64,000 nt of DNA. It comes from G025836975 sp048751585. GTDB taxonomy: Bacteria > Pseudomonadota > Gammaproteobacteria > Burkholderiales > Burkholderiaceae_B. Where the stretch lies: contig NZ_JAZHOB010000002.1 in NCBI RefSeq assembly GCF_048751585.1, positions 434,001 through 498,000 of the forward strand, written 5' to 3'. Both the position numbers and the translations under genes were made by a program. A model generated the notes under the pieces. The model had not been told where the DNA came from. It saw only the letters and a program-made list of their open reading frames with translations, and searched no databases. Numbering within the stretch: position 1 is the first letter of the stretch; each line of letters opens with the position of its first letter. Positions 18,400-26,478 of this stretch are shown here, in pieces.

Positions 18400-19215
18400 T
18401 TACTTCTTGCAGACCTCGTAGTTCGAAATATCGATATCGAACCATTTTTCGCTGGATGCCTTGACGGTGCCGTCGTTGATAAGCTTGCACAAGGCGGCGT
18501 CGACCTTTTTCTTCAGATCGGTTTTTTCCTTGTTGATCCCCACGCCGATGCCATAGCCCAGGACTTCCGGCGCCGAGGACCCCTTGATGATTAGCTTGGA
18601 CAGGGCGAAGTTCTTGTCACCGACTTTCTTAAGAAACTTGGATTGCGAGGTCAGGTCGGCGAAGGTGGCATCCAGGCGGCCCGCATCCAGGTCGATCTGC
18701 ATCTGATCCAGCGTATCGTAATTCTTGATCTTCAGGTCGGGGGCCGACTTGCGCAAGTAATCGCCGTGGGTGGTGCCGCCTTGCACGCCCACCGTCTTGC
18801 CGGCCAGCCCTTTGAAGATGGCATCGGCGCTGCCTGCGGAAATCAGGGCGCTGCCCTTGGGCAGGACGAAAATCGCATCTTCGACGGCATAGGGAATGCT
18901 GAACGAGATACGTTTGCTGCGCTCGGGCGTGACCGACATGCCCGAGATGATCAGGTCGAAGCGATTGGCGTCCAGCGACGGTATGAGGCTGTCGAAGGCC
19001 TGGACAACGTAGCGGCAATCCGCATCCAGTTCCTTGCAAAGCGCATTGCCCACATCGGCATCGAATCCGCTGACCTTGCCGGCGGCATCGACCATGCTCC
19101 AGGGCGGATAACCGCCTTCCGTACCGATTTTAAGCGTCGCGGCCGAGGCAATGTTCAGCCCCAGCAGCGCCAGGCCCGCGCACAGCGCGGCTTTTGGGAT
19201 AATAGGTTTGATCAC
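18400..19215 (-). CDS. Periplasmic polar amino-acid-binding protein of ABC transporter
   Basis: 271-residue family-3 solute-binding protein. The start is taken as GTG at 19215, preceded by AGGAAGA at good spacing and giving a standard signal peptide (VIKPIIPKAALCAGLALLGL..ASA). An in-frame extension to 19371 adds an unlikely Arg-rich leader. The mature part begins TLKIGTEGGYPPWSMVDAAG, with GFDADVGNALCKEL, DLIISGMSVTPERSKRISFS and GVQGGTTHGDYL, all typical of His/Arg/Lys/Asn-type binding proteins. Context with asparaginase suggests an acidic or amide amino acid, but the ligand is unproven. Confidence 0.92.
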   Translation of the reverse strand: MIKPIIPKAALCAGLALLGLNIASAATLKIGTEGGYPPWSMVDAAGKVSGFDADVGNALCKELDADCRYVVQAFDSLIPSLDANRFDLIISGMSVTPERSKRISFSIPYAVEDAIFVLPKGSALISAGSADAIFKGLAGKTVGVQGGTTHGDYLRKSAPDLKIKNYDTLDQMQIDLDAGRLDATFADLTSQSKFLKKVGDKNFALSKLIIKGSSAPEVLGYGIGVGINKEKTDLKKKVDAALCKLINDGTVKASSEKWFDIDISNYEVCKK

Positions 19216-19380
19216 GTGAGTCTTCCTAGATAAGGCCGCGCAAGCAGCCGGCAATTGTTGTGGTTTGCTTGCCATGGCAGGGATGATCGCAATGGGCGGT
19301 GCCGTCCCTGGAACCAAGATCTTACCAAAGTGCCGGGAATGTCTGCCCCGGCGCAAGGCGATATCCGGCATGGGCGAGGA

Positions 19381-20154
19381 TTAATGAGTGGGCCGCAGGA
19401 ATTGGCGCAGGCGCTCGGATTCGGGCTGTCCGAAGAGGACATCGGGGGCCGCTTCTTCTTCTATCAAGCCGTTATGCATGAATATGGTCCGATCCGAGAC
19501 TTCGCGGGCGAACTTCATTTCGTGTGTGACCAGCAGCATGCTGCGGCCCTCATCCGCCAGTTGGCGAATGACGCGCAAGACCTCGCCCACCATTTCGGGG
19601 TCCAGCGCCGAGGTGGGCTCGTCGAACAGCAAGACCTCGGGGTTCATGGCCAGGGCGCGTGCAATGGCGACGCGCTGTTGCTGTCCCCCCGACAACTCCG
19701 AGGGATAGGCGTCTTTTTTTTCCGACAGGCCGACCTTGGCCAGCAGATGAAGGGCGTAGTCGCTGGCCTGATTTTTGGGAACGCCTTGCACATGCACAGG
19801 CCCTTCAATGATGTTTTGCAGGACACTGCGGTGCGACCACAGGTTGAAGTTCTGGAAAACCATGCCCAGGCGCGCGCGCACGCGTTCCAACTGGCGGGGA
19901 TCGCTGCTGACCGCCACGCCGTCCCGGCGCTTGTGGCTGCGCAGCGTTTCGCCGCCTATGTGAACCAAGCCTTCGTCGGGCACCACCAAGTGGTTGATGC
20001 AGCGCAAGAGCGTGCTTTTCCCGGAGCCCGAGGCGCCGATAATGGAAAGGACATGGCCCTGGCTGGCCGAGAACGAGATTCCGCGCAGGACTTCATTCGA
20101 GCCAAAGGACTTGTGGATATTCTCCAGGCGGACGGCGTAATCGCTTGCGCTCAT
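19381..20154 (-). CDS. Polar amino-acid ABC transporter ATPase (HisP/GlnQ-like)
   Basis: 257-residue ATPase. Walker A GASGSGKSTLLRCIN (about 38-52), signature LSGGQQQRVAIARAL (about 150) and Walker B VLLFDEPTSALDPEMV (about 172). The start at 20154 (MSASDYAVRLENIHKSFG) is more natural than the upstream in-frame extension. It is the first gene of the five-gene minus-strand set ATPase-receptor-permease-permease-asparaginase; 165 nt separate it from the receptor gene, so a second promoter there is possible. Confidence 0.94.
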   Translation of the reverse strand: MSASDYAVRLENIHKSFGSNEVLRGISFSASQGHVLSIIGASGSGKSTLLRCINHLVVPDEGLVHIGGETLRSHKRRDGVAVSSDPRQLERVRARLGMVFQNFNLWSHRSVLQNIIEGPVHVQGVPKNQASDYALHLLAKVGLSEKKDAYPSELSGGQQQRVAIARALAMNPEVLLFDEPTSALDPEMVGEVLRVIRQLADEGRSMLLVTHEMKFAREVSDRTIFMHNGLIEEEAAPDVLFGQPESERLRQFLRPTH

Positions 20155-20325
20155 GGAGCACAACGCGTTGCGGCGGCGTAAGGAATGGTCAGGATAAGCA
20201 TGGCTTTTGCGTCGGCGCAAAAAGCGTTCATTTTACCCTGTTGCGCGCCCCGCCCGTGTCCCCGGGCCGTTCCGACGGTCCCGTGTCCTGTCTGGCCGGC
20301 CGGCCCTGCGACGCTCCCTGGAGCA

Positions 20326-21783
20326 TTAGGGCGCGCGTCGCAGTTCGGCGGAGGGATACTTGATCTGGGCCCTGTACTTGGACACGGTGCGCCGCGCCAC
20401 GACCACCCCTTCGCGCGCCAGCTTGCTGGCAAGCGTTACGTCCGAGAGCGGCGCTTTCGGGTTTTCTTCCTCGATCATTTCCTGGATCAGCGCCCGCACC
20501 GCAACGGCGGAGCAGGTGCCGCCAGAGCTCGTTGCCAGCTCACGAGAGAAAAAGTGCTTGAATTCATAGATGCCGCGAGGCGAAGCCAGGTATTTGTTGC
20601 TGGTCGCACGCGAGACGGTGGATTCGTGAAGGCCAAGCTCATCGGCTATTTCGCTTAGCATCAGTGGGCGAAGCGCGATTTCGCCGTAGTCGAAGAAGGT
20701 TTGCTGGCGCGCCACGATGGCTTGCGCCACACGCTGTATCGTTGTGCTGCGCTGCTCCAGGCTGCGCATCAGCCAGCGCGCTTCCTGCAAAGCCTGCGCC
20801 ATAAGCGAGCGGCCGTTATAGCGGGTTTCCTTGAAAACCTGGGCGTAAGCCGTGTTAAGCCGGGCCTGAGGAATGGCGCTGTCGTTGCCGATGGCCACCC
20901 AGGCCTTGCCGACCTTGCGTACGATAACGTCCGGCACCACATAGCAAGACGGATCTACCGCGCTATAACGCCCTCCTGGACGGGGATCCAGAGAGCGTAT
21001 CAAAGCGCAAGCCTGCTGCAGGTCCTGCGAAGCGCAATCAAGCACCCGCGCCAGGCCGGGGTAATCGCAGCGGCCCAGCCTGTCCAGGTGTCCGGTCACG
21101 ATACGCAAGGCAAGCGCGCGGCCGGCGGTATCCTCCGGCAAGGCGTTCAGTTGCAGCGTCAGGCATTCCGACAGATTGCGCGCACCCAGGCCCGGCGTTC
21201 CGATTTGCTGCACCAGGTGCAGGACGATCTCCCATTCGCTGTCCTGGGGGGGAGGAGAAAATTGCGAGGCATCTGCCAAGTCCGAGAAGGGGATCCGAAG
21301 ATAGCCATCGTCATCAAGGGCCTCAATAATGTATTGCGCCAAGGTGTAATCGCGTTCGCTTAATTTATAAGCGCATGCGTCGGCAAGAAGACTCTCTTTA
21401 AAGGAGGTTTCGCTGCGCGCCCATTGACCGACATCCGGGTCGGACGAGTCGGCGTTTCGACTGACAGGGTAGTCGCCGGAATATCCTGACGGGGCATCGG
21501 CCTCGATATGCTGGGTTGCCGGCATTGGCTCTTGCTCGTCCCGGGACGATGAAGCAGGCTGTAATGAAGCACGCTCATGCTCACTGTCCGGAGTCGAGGC
21601 TATCGCATCAGCGGTCGCGGACGAATCTTCCTGCTCTTCCAGGAAAGGGTTGTTGGCGATGGCCTCGGCCACTTCGCGGCTGAAGTCCAAGGTGGACATT
21701 TGAAGAAGCTTGACAGACTGCTGCAGCCTAGGTGTAAGCGTGGTCTGCTGCCGGGTCTGCAATTCAAAAGAAATCTGGGCCAC
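20326..21783 (-). CDS. rpoN: RNA polymerase sigma-54 factor
   Basis: 485-residue sigma-54. Region I FELQTRQQTTLTPRLQQSVKLLQMSTLDF (residues 6-34) contacts activators; an acidic region II follows; the core-binding and HTH region contains LSEIADELGLHESTVSRATSNKYLASPRG (about 380-410), and the RpoN box ARRTVSKYRA (about 463-472) recognises the -24 element. The start is GTG 21783, supported by AGGGAG seven bases upstream and alignment of region I. It is not next to lptA/lptB/hpf, the usual chromosomal rpoN neighbourhood, so it may be an additional copy. A -24/-12 element lies in its own leader, indicating autoregulation. Nearby are two sigma-54 activators and several sigma-54-type promoters. Confidence 0.96.
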   Translation of the reverse strand: MAQISFELQTRQQTTLTPRLQQSVKLLQMSTLDFSREVAEAIANNPFLEEQEDSSATADAIASTPDSEHERASLQPASSSRDEQEPMPATQHIEADAPSGYSGDYPVSRNADSSDPDVGQWARSETSFKESLLADACAYKLSERDYTLAQYIIEALDDDGYLRIPFSDLADASQFSPPPQDSEWEIVLHLVQQIGTPGLGARNLSECLTLQLNALPEDTAGRALALRIVTGHLDRLGRCDYPGLARVLDCASQDLQQACALIRSLDPRPGGRYSAVDPSCYVVPDVIVRKVGKAWVAIGNDSAIPQARLNTAYAQVFKETRYNGRSLMAQALQEARWLMRSLEQRSTTIQRVAQAIVARQQTFFDYGEIALRPLMLSEIADELGLHESTVSRATSNKYLASPRGIYEFKHFFSRELATSSGGTCSAVAVRALIQEMIEEENPKAPLSDVTLASKLAREGVVVARRTVSKYRAQIKYPSAELRRAP

Positions 21784-21835
21784 TTCGTGTCTCCCTATGA
21801 AAGATACGTTTGCATGAACACGCAATAGGTACTCA

Positions 21836-21851
21836 AGCAACATCCATGCCA
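21836..21851 (-). promoter_or_regulatory. Sigma-54 promoter (-24/-12) of rpoN
   Basis: Reading the minus strand: TGGCAT-GGATG-TTGCT, with GG-N10-GC spacing exact and only one -24 mismatch (GGCAT for GGCAC). Predicted transcription start about 12 bases past the GC, near 21825, leaving roughly 40 nt of leader before GTG 21783. Confidence 0.75.
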
Positions 21852-21879
21852 GCGACTGTAAGCCGATGCTGATGGTATT

Positions 21880-21894
21880 TCGGAATGTTTCCGA
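21880..21894. promoter_or_regulatory. Inverted repeat TCGGAA-N3-TTCCGA, candidate activator site
   Basis: Perfect 6-bp inverted repeat with a 3-base spacer. It lies about 30 bp upstream of the rpoN -24 element and about 180 bp upstream of the block 1 -24 element, distances usual for sigma-54 enhancer sites. Which activator binds is unknown. Confidence 0.4.
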
Positions 21895-22074
21895 TGGAGC
21901 GGAGGCTCTCGAAGCAAGGTCGATTCTTCAGGTGTTCCACCAGCCGGACGCCAAGCATCCTTGCCGGTCCTGGCGGAAATCGGACTGCACTGTCCAGCGC
22001 TAATTTACCGGCCTTTGTAAGAAGTGCTTTGCCCGCGCCCGTGATGGCGTGCCGGGTTTTCGTTTCTTTATGTC

Positions 22075-22089
22075 GGCACACCGTTTGCT
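22075..22089 (+). promoter_or_regulatory. Sigma-54 promoter (-24/-12) of glycan operon
   Basis: GGCAC-ACCGT-TTGCT: all nine key consensus positions (GGCAC, TTGC) match, with GG-N10-GC. Predicted start near 22100, 55 nt before the BON-protein ATG at 22155. Confidence 0.85.
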
Positions 22090-22154
22090 AAGTCCCATGC
22101 GAGACGGTTGGGCGGATCCGACCTTGCCGGGACATACAGTTCAAAGGAGATGCC

Positions 22155-22730
22155 ATGGGCAACTATCACAGACGGAGCGGGTTTGCCGAGGACCGCGATG
22201 ATCCGCGCGATGACTTTGACCAAGGCTACGGACGCATGCGCGGGGAGCGCGGCGCGGGCCGGGGCTACTCCGGTGTGCATGCTGCCAGGCCGGATGAACC
22301 AATTCGCAGCCGCAGCGCGGATCCAGGGCAGAGCAGCTATGGCGGCTTTACCAACGAGGACCCGCGCCGACAGCGCCAACAGTTTGGGCCATATCCGGAA
22401 AGGGGCGGCTACGGAGGTTACGGATATGGCGGTTTTGAGCGTGAGCCACAACAGCGCCGGATATTGCCCAAGGGGTACACCCGTTCCGATGAGCGCCTGC
22501 GCGAAGACATATGCGAGAGGCTGAGCCATAGCGGCCTGGACGTGAGCGATGTATCGGTGGAGGTCTCTCAGGGCCAGGTGACGCTTGAAGGCACTGTGGA
22601 TAGCCGTCGCCTTAAGCACGCCATCGAGAACCTGGCGGACGATTGTCTAGGAGTCCAGGACGTGGACAACCGGATACGGGTTCAGCAGGCCGGCAGCGGC
22701 AAGGGCGACCTGTCCATTGGAGAATCATGA
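22155..22730 (+). CDS. BON-domain protein with Gly/Arg/Tyr-rich N-terminus
   Basis: 191 residues. Residues 1-105 are low-complexity and hydrophilic, rich in Gly, Arg, Asp and Tyr (GGYGGYGYGG near 84-93) and probably disordered. Residues about 110-178 form one BON domain (LREDICERLSHSGLDVSDVSVEV, GQVTLEGTVDSRRLKHAIENLADDCLGVQDVDNRI), a phospholipid- or surface-associated module seen in osmotic-stress proteins. There is no signal peptide. It has a strong AAAGGAGA site and is the first gene behind a sigma-54 promoter; the next gene starts within its stop codon. The exact function is unknown; a stress or envelope role is inferred from domain and context. Confidence 0.85.
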   Translation: MGNYHRRSGFAEDRDDPRDDFDQGYGRMRGERGAGRGYSGVHAARPDEPIRSRSADPGQSSYGGFTNEDPRRQRQQFGPYPERGGYGGYGYGGFEREPQQRRILPKGYTRSDERLREDICERLSHSGLDVSDVSVEVSQGQVTLEGTVDSRRLKHAIENLADDCLGVQDVDNRIRVQQAGSGKGDLSIGES

Positions 22731-24013
22731 TGCGAAAAATTGCGATAGTCAGCGAACATGCCTCCCCGCTCGCTCAGGCAGGCGGGGTGGATAGCGGCGG
22801 GCAGAACGTATATGTGGCGCAGATTGCGCGCCGCCTGGCGGCGATGGGCATGCAGATAGACGTGTTTACCCGCTTGGACAATCCTTATCTGCCTTCGGAG
22901 ATGGAGTGGGGCCAGAATGTGCGCATTGTGCATGTACCAGCGGGTCCGGCGCGTTCGCTGCCCAAAGAGGCTCTGCTGCCCTACATGGATGATTTCAGTG
23001 TGTACATGAATCGCTATTTCGGCGCGGGAGATGCCTACGATTTGATTCATGCCAATTTCTTCATGTCGGCAATGGCGGCTTTGCCGGTGGCCCGGCGGGC
23101 CGGAATCCCTTTGGCCGTCACGTTTCACGCCCTGGGCCGTGTGCGGCGGCGGCACCAGGCGGAAGCCGACCTTTTCCCTGATGCCCGTTTCGACATTGAG
23201 GACGACATTGTTCGCCATGCCGACCGGATCATTGCCGAGTGCCCGCAGGATAAAAAAGATTTGATAGATCTGTATCAGGCGGATCCGCAGCGCATCGGCA
23301 TGATTCCCTGCGGATTCGATGAGCAGGAAATGTGGCCGATGGATCGGGCTACCGCAAGGGCGGGCCTGGGTTGGGAGCCCGGTGCTTTCTATTTGCTGCA
23401 ACTGGGGCGCATGGTTCCGCGCAAGGGCGTAGACAATGTTATTCGCGCATTGGCGCATCTGCGCAAGCGCCGCACAGTGGATGCGCGCTTATGCATAGTG
23501 GGCGGAAATACCCGGGATCCGCTCGATGCGACAACCCCCGAGCTGGCTCGCCTCAGGGCCATCGCCCAGGAAGAAGGCGTGCAGGATCATGTGGAATTCG
23601 CCGGGCGCAGGGCCCGCCACCAGTTGCGACAGTATTACTGCGCCGCCGATGCTTTTGTGACGACTCCCTGGTATGAGCCGTTCGGCATCACGCCGGTCGA
23701 GGCCATGGCGTGCGCGCGGCCCGTCGTGGGATCGGATACGGGCGGGATACGCTACACCGTGGTGGACGGCGAAACCGGCTTTCTGGTGCCGCCTCGCGAA
23801 CCGGTCTTGTTGGCCGACAAGCTGGAAATACTCGCACGCGACGGAGCGCTGGCAACGCGCATGGGAGCGGCAGGCCTGCGCCGCGCAAAGAAGCTTTTTA
23901 CCTGGGACAGGGTCGGGCTGGAGCTGGCGCGGGAGTTCGATGAGCTGACCGGGCAAAAGGGAATATCTTGGCCGATAAGGGAATTGTCAGAAGGGCAAGG
24001 GCTGCCTGCATAG
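22727..24013 (+). CDS. Family 1 (GT4-type) glycosyltransferase
   Basis: 428-residue GT-B retaining glycosyltransferase resembling MshA and sucrose-phosphate-synthase-like enzymes. The N-terminal acceptor domain has AQAGGVDSGGQNVYVAQIARRL (about 14-35) and DLIHANFFMSAMAALPVARR; the donor domain has GRMVPRKGVDNVIRAL (about 226), PWYEPFGITPVEAMACARPVVGSDTGGI (about 315-342), the E-x7-E nucleotide-sugar motif. Two adjacent ATGs (22727, 22730) are possible; the first overlaps the stop of the BON gene. Acceptor and donor sugars cannot be read from sequence. It is the first sugar-transferring enzyme of block 1. Confidence 0.9.
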   Translation: MMRKIAIVSEHASPLAQAGGVDSGGQNVYVAQIARRLAAMGMQIDVFTRLDNPYLPSEMEWGQNVRIVHVPAGPARSLPKEALLPYMDDFSVYMNRYFGAGDAYDLIHANFFMSAMAALPVARRAGIPLAVTFHALGRVRRRHQAEADLFPDARFDIEDDIVRHADRIIAECPQDKKDLIDLYQADPQRIGMIPCGFDEQEMWPMDRATARAGLGWEPGAFYLLQLGRMVPRKGVDNVIRALAHLRKRRTVDARLCIVGGNTRDPLDATTPELARLRAIAQEEGVQDHVEFAGRRARHQLRQYYCAADAFVTTPWYEPFGITPVEAMACARPVVGSDTGGIRYTVVDGETGFLVPPREPVLLADKLEILARDGALATRMGAAGLRRAKKLFTWDRVGLELAREFDELTGQKGISWPIRELSEGQGLPA

Positions 24014-24050
24014 CTGGCTTATCGCCGGATTATTTTTGAAGGAAGAAAGC

Positions 24051-24785
24051 ATGGATGCGTACGATTACGATACGTTGAGGGGGCGTGTTGTCCTTGTTAC
24101 CGGGGCGGGGCGAGGGCTGGGTGCGGCTATTTGCGAAAGCCTGGCTTCGGCCGGCGCGCATATTGCCGCGACCGATCTGAATGAGGACGCCGCCCGGCTG
24201 GTGGCCCGGCGTATCGAAGCAAATGGGGGCACCGCTTGCGCATTCGCGCTGGATGTGGGCAACGAAGAGCAGGTGCTGCAAGTGCTGGCGGCCGCGGCTC
24301 GCCAATTGGGCCGCCTGGATGCGGTGATCAACAATGCGGGCGTGGATGTCACGACGGGCATTGGAGACCTGAGCAGCAAGGATTGGGACCGTGTCATACG
24401 CACCAATCTGACGGGTCCGTTCCTGCTGGCCAAGCATGCCCTGCAGCATCTCGCACCCAATGGCCATATTGTCAATATTGCTTCGACGGCCGCCCGGCGA
24501 GCTTGGCCCAATGCCAGTGTTTACCACGCCAGCAAATGGGGCTTGATGGGGCTGACTCATGCCCTGCATGCGGAGCTGCGTCCCGCGGGAGTCAAAGTTT
24601 CAGCGGTGATTGCCGGCGGCATGCGCACCCCCTTTCTGCTGGATCGCTTTCCCGATATCGATGCGAGCTTGCTCCAGGATCCCATGAACGTCGCCAATGC
24701 GGTGAAGTTCGTATTGACCCAGCCTCCGGAAACCGTGATTCCGGAGGTCATGGTGCTGCCCATGAAAGAGACATCATGGCCATGA
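24051..24785 (+). CDS. Short-chain dehydrogenase/reductase
   Basis: 244-residue classical SDR. Cofactor site VTGAGRGLGAAI (about 15-26), NNAGVDV (about 90), catalytic Ser in IVNIASTAARR and YHASKWG (Tyr-x3-Lys, about 154-158). DLNEDAARLVARRIEANGG after strand 2 (Asp) points to NAD(H) preference. AAGGAAGAA precedes ATG 24051. It overlaps the phosphatase gene downstream. Substrate unknown; in this cluster a sugar-modifying oxidoreductase is a reasonable guess but not shown. Confidence 0.88.
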   Translation: MDAYDYDTLRGRVVLVTGAGRGLGAAICESLASAGAHIAATDLNEDAARLVARRIEANGGTACAFALDVGNEEQVLQVLAAAARQLGRLDAVINNAGVDVTTGIGDLSSKDWDRVIRTNLTGPFLLAKHALQHLAPNGHIVNIASTAARRAWPNASVYHASKWGLMGLTHALHAELRPAGVKVSAVIAGGMRTPFLLDRFPDIDASLLQDPMNVANAVKFVLTQPPETVIPEVMVLPMKETSWP

Positions 24786-25396
24786 CTCCCGCCATCTTCC
24801 TGGATAAGGACGGCACGGTGCTGGCCGACGTCCCGTATAACGTGGATCCCCGCCGGATGCGATTCGCACCGGGGGCGGCCGCCGGCCTTGCGCTGCTTGG
24901 AACGTTAGGGCTTCCCTTGATCGTAATCAGCAATCAGCCGGGCATCGCATTGGCGAAATTCTCCATCGATGCCGTAGGGCCGATGCGCAAGCGGCTTGAA
25001 GATATGTTCATCGAGGCGGGAGCGCGGCTAAGCGGATTCTATTTTTGTCCGCATCATCCGCGCGGCGTGTATCCGGCCTACGCGAAAATATGCGATTGCC
25101 GCAAGCCGGCGCCCGGCCTGCTGCATATAGCGGCCCAGCGGATGTCCATCGATCTGGCGGCTTCGTGGCTCGTCGGAGATATCCTCGACGATGTCGAGGC
25201 AGGCCGGCGGGCGGGGTGCCGGACGGTGCTTATCGACAATGGCAACGAAACGGAATGGCGCGGCGGGCAATGGCGCCGGCCGGATCGCGTAGAGAAAGAT
25301 CTGGCTGGCGCCAGCCGCTGGATCGTCAGTTGCCTGGATCGGGGCGGCTTGCAGGGCGGGCCTCCATCCCTCCGCACAGTGGGAGCTCCGGCATGA
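24776..25396 (+). CDS. HAD-IIIA phosphatase, GmhB-like
   Basis: 206-residue HAD phosphatase resembling D-glycero-D-manno-heptose-1,7-bisphosphate phosphatase. Motif I is FLDKDGTVLADVPYNVDP (about 6-23, DxD with Thr), motif II VISNQPG, the zinc-loop ligands CPHHP and CDCRKP (about 85-110), and motif III/IV SWLVGDILDDVEAGRRAGC. This is the GmhB layout, so it may make heptose-1-phosphate for nucleotide-activated heptose. Start 24776 overlaps the SDR end by 10 nt; ATG 24782 in an ATGA overlap is equally possible. GmhA/HldE partners are not in the window. Confidence 0.87.
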   Translation: MAMTPAIFLDKDGTVLADVPYNVDPRRMRFAPGAAAGLALLGTLGLPLIVISNQPGIALAKFSIDAVGPMRKRLEDMFIEAGARLSGFYFCPHHPRGVYPAYAKICDCRKPAPGLLHIAAQRMSIDLAASWLVGDILDDVEAGRRAGCRTVLIDNGNETEWRGGQWRRPDRVEKDLAGASRWIVSCLDRGGLQGGPPSLRTVGAPA

Positions 25397-26478
25397 ATGA
25401 GCAAACGGACTGGAGCGATGTGCGCCGCATCGTATGCATACGGCTGGATAACATGGGCGACGTGCTTATGACGACGCCAGCCTTGCGGGCCTTGAGGGAA
25501 TCCGGCGATGGAAGGCGGATAACGCTGCTGGCTTCCCCCTCGGGTGCGCTTCTGGCGCCCTTTTTACCCGACGTCGACGACACGATCCGCTATGAGGCGG
25601 CCTGGGTCAAGAATGGTTCGCGCGGCCGGGCCCATGACCATGCGGCCATTCAGGCCTTGCAGCGCGGCAAGTTCGATGCGGCGGTCATATTTACCGTGTA
25701 CAGCCAAAGCGCCCTGCCAGCCGCTTTGATGTGCCACCTTGCCGGCATTCCGCGGATTCTGGCGCATTCCCGCGAGAATCCCTACCGGCTGTTGAATCCC
25801 TGGGTGCGAGATACCGAGCCGGACAGTGGAATCCGGCACGAGGTGCAACGGCAGCTGGACCTGGTGGCGACGGTGGGAGCGCGCTGCGAGAACACGCGGC
25901 TGTCTTTCGTCACGCGCCACTCGGACCGCGATGCCTTGCGCGCCGTCATGCACAAGAAGGGCGTAGCCGAGGGAAAACGCTACATCGTCGCCCATTGCGG
26001 CGCCACGGCCGAATCGCGCCGCTACGGCGCCGATGGATTCTCGCGGGCGTTGTCGCTGCTCCGGAGCATGGGGCGAACCATCATGCTTACGGGAACTTCC
26101 GCGGAATGCGCCTTGGTGGCTCGCATTGCGGCTCACTGCGAGCCCGGCCTGGACATCATGGACTTGACCGGAGACCTGGCACTGGGTGAATTCGCCTGCC
26201 TTATTGAAGACGCTGACCTTCTTATTTCCAATAATACCGGCCCGGTGCATATCGCCGCCGCTGTGCAGACGCCCGTGGTGGATTTGTATGCATTGACCAA
26301 TCCGCAGCATACGCCATGGCAGGTTGCGCACCGGCTCTTGTACCGGGACGTTCCATGCAAGTACTGCTACCGCAGTGTTTGTCCGCAAGGCCATAACGCG
26401 TGCCTGAACGGCGTGCCTCCCCAGGACGTGGCGCGAGCCGCCTGGGAACTGCTGGAGGAAAAAGCATGCATACTCTAG
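25393..26478 (+). CDS. Family 9 glycosyltransferase (heptosyltransferase-like)
   Basis: 361-residue GT9 protein related to LPS heptosyltransferases (RfaC/RfaF). N-terminal IVCIRLDNMGDVLMTTPALRAL (about 14-35) is the family start; C-terminal DLLISNNTGPVHIAAAVQTPVVDLYALTNPQHTPW (about 278-312) is the sugar-nucleotide site; a Cys cluster follows, PCKYCYRSVCPQGHNAC. ATG 25393 overlaps the phosphatase stop as ATGA. Together with the GmhB-like gene it suggests heptose transfer to an unidentified acceptor. Confidence 0.91.
   Translation: MNEQTDWSDVRRIVCIRLDNMGDVLMTTPALRALRESGDGRRITLLASPSGALLAPFLPDVDDTIRYEAAWVKNGSRGRAHDHAAIQALQRGKFDAAVIFTVYSQSALPAALMCHLAGIPRILAHSRENPYRLLNPWVRDTEPDSGIRHEVQRQLDLVATVGARCENTRLSFVTRHSDRDALRAVMHKKGVAEGKRYIVAHCGATAESRRYGADGFSRALSLLRSMGRTIMLTGTSAECALVARIAAHCEPGLDIMDLTGDLALGEFACLIEDADLLISNNTGPVHIAAAVQTPVVDLYALTNPQHTPWQVAHRLLYRDVPCKYCYRSVCPQGHNACLNGVPPQDVARAAWELLEEKACIL

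Larger units (their letters stand above)
21784..22154. other. 371-bp divergent regulatory region between rpoN and the glycan operon
   Basis: Non-coding. It holds the minus-strand sigma-54 promoter of rpoN (21836-21851), an inverted repeat (21880-21894) and the plus-strand sigma-54 promoter of the glycan operon (22075-22089). Short open frames on both strands (e.g. 21833-22081 minus) lack ribosome-binding sites and family resemblance. Confidence 0.7.

Noticed and set aside
20204..20224. Hairpin CTTTTGCG-TCGG-CGCAAAAG as a terminator for rpoN
   Set aside because: It lies about 100 bp past the rpoN stop with the A/T runs inside the stem and no trailing T-run; more likely part of the ABC operon leader or promoter.
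20293..20304. GGCCGGCCGGCC palindrome
   Set aside because: Low-complexity GC repeat expected in GC-rich DNA; no second copy or link to a gene seen.
21833..22081. 82-codon minus-strand open frame in the rpoN/glycan regulatory region
   Set aside because: No ribosome-binding site, no recognisable domain, and it covers the sigma-54 promoters and the inverted repeat.
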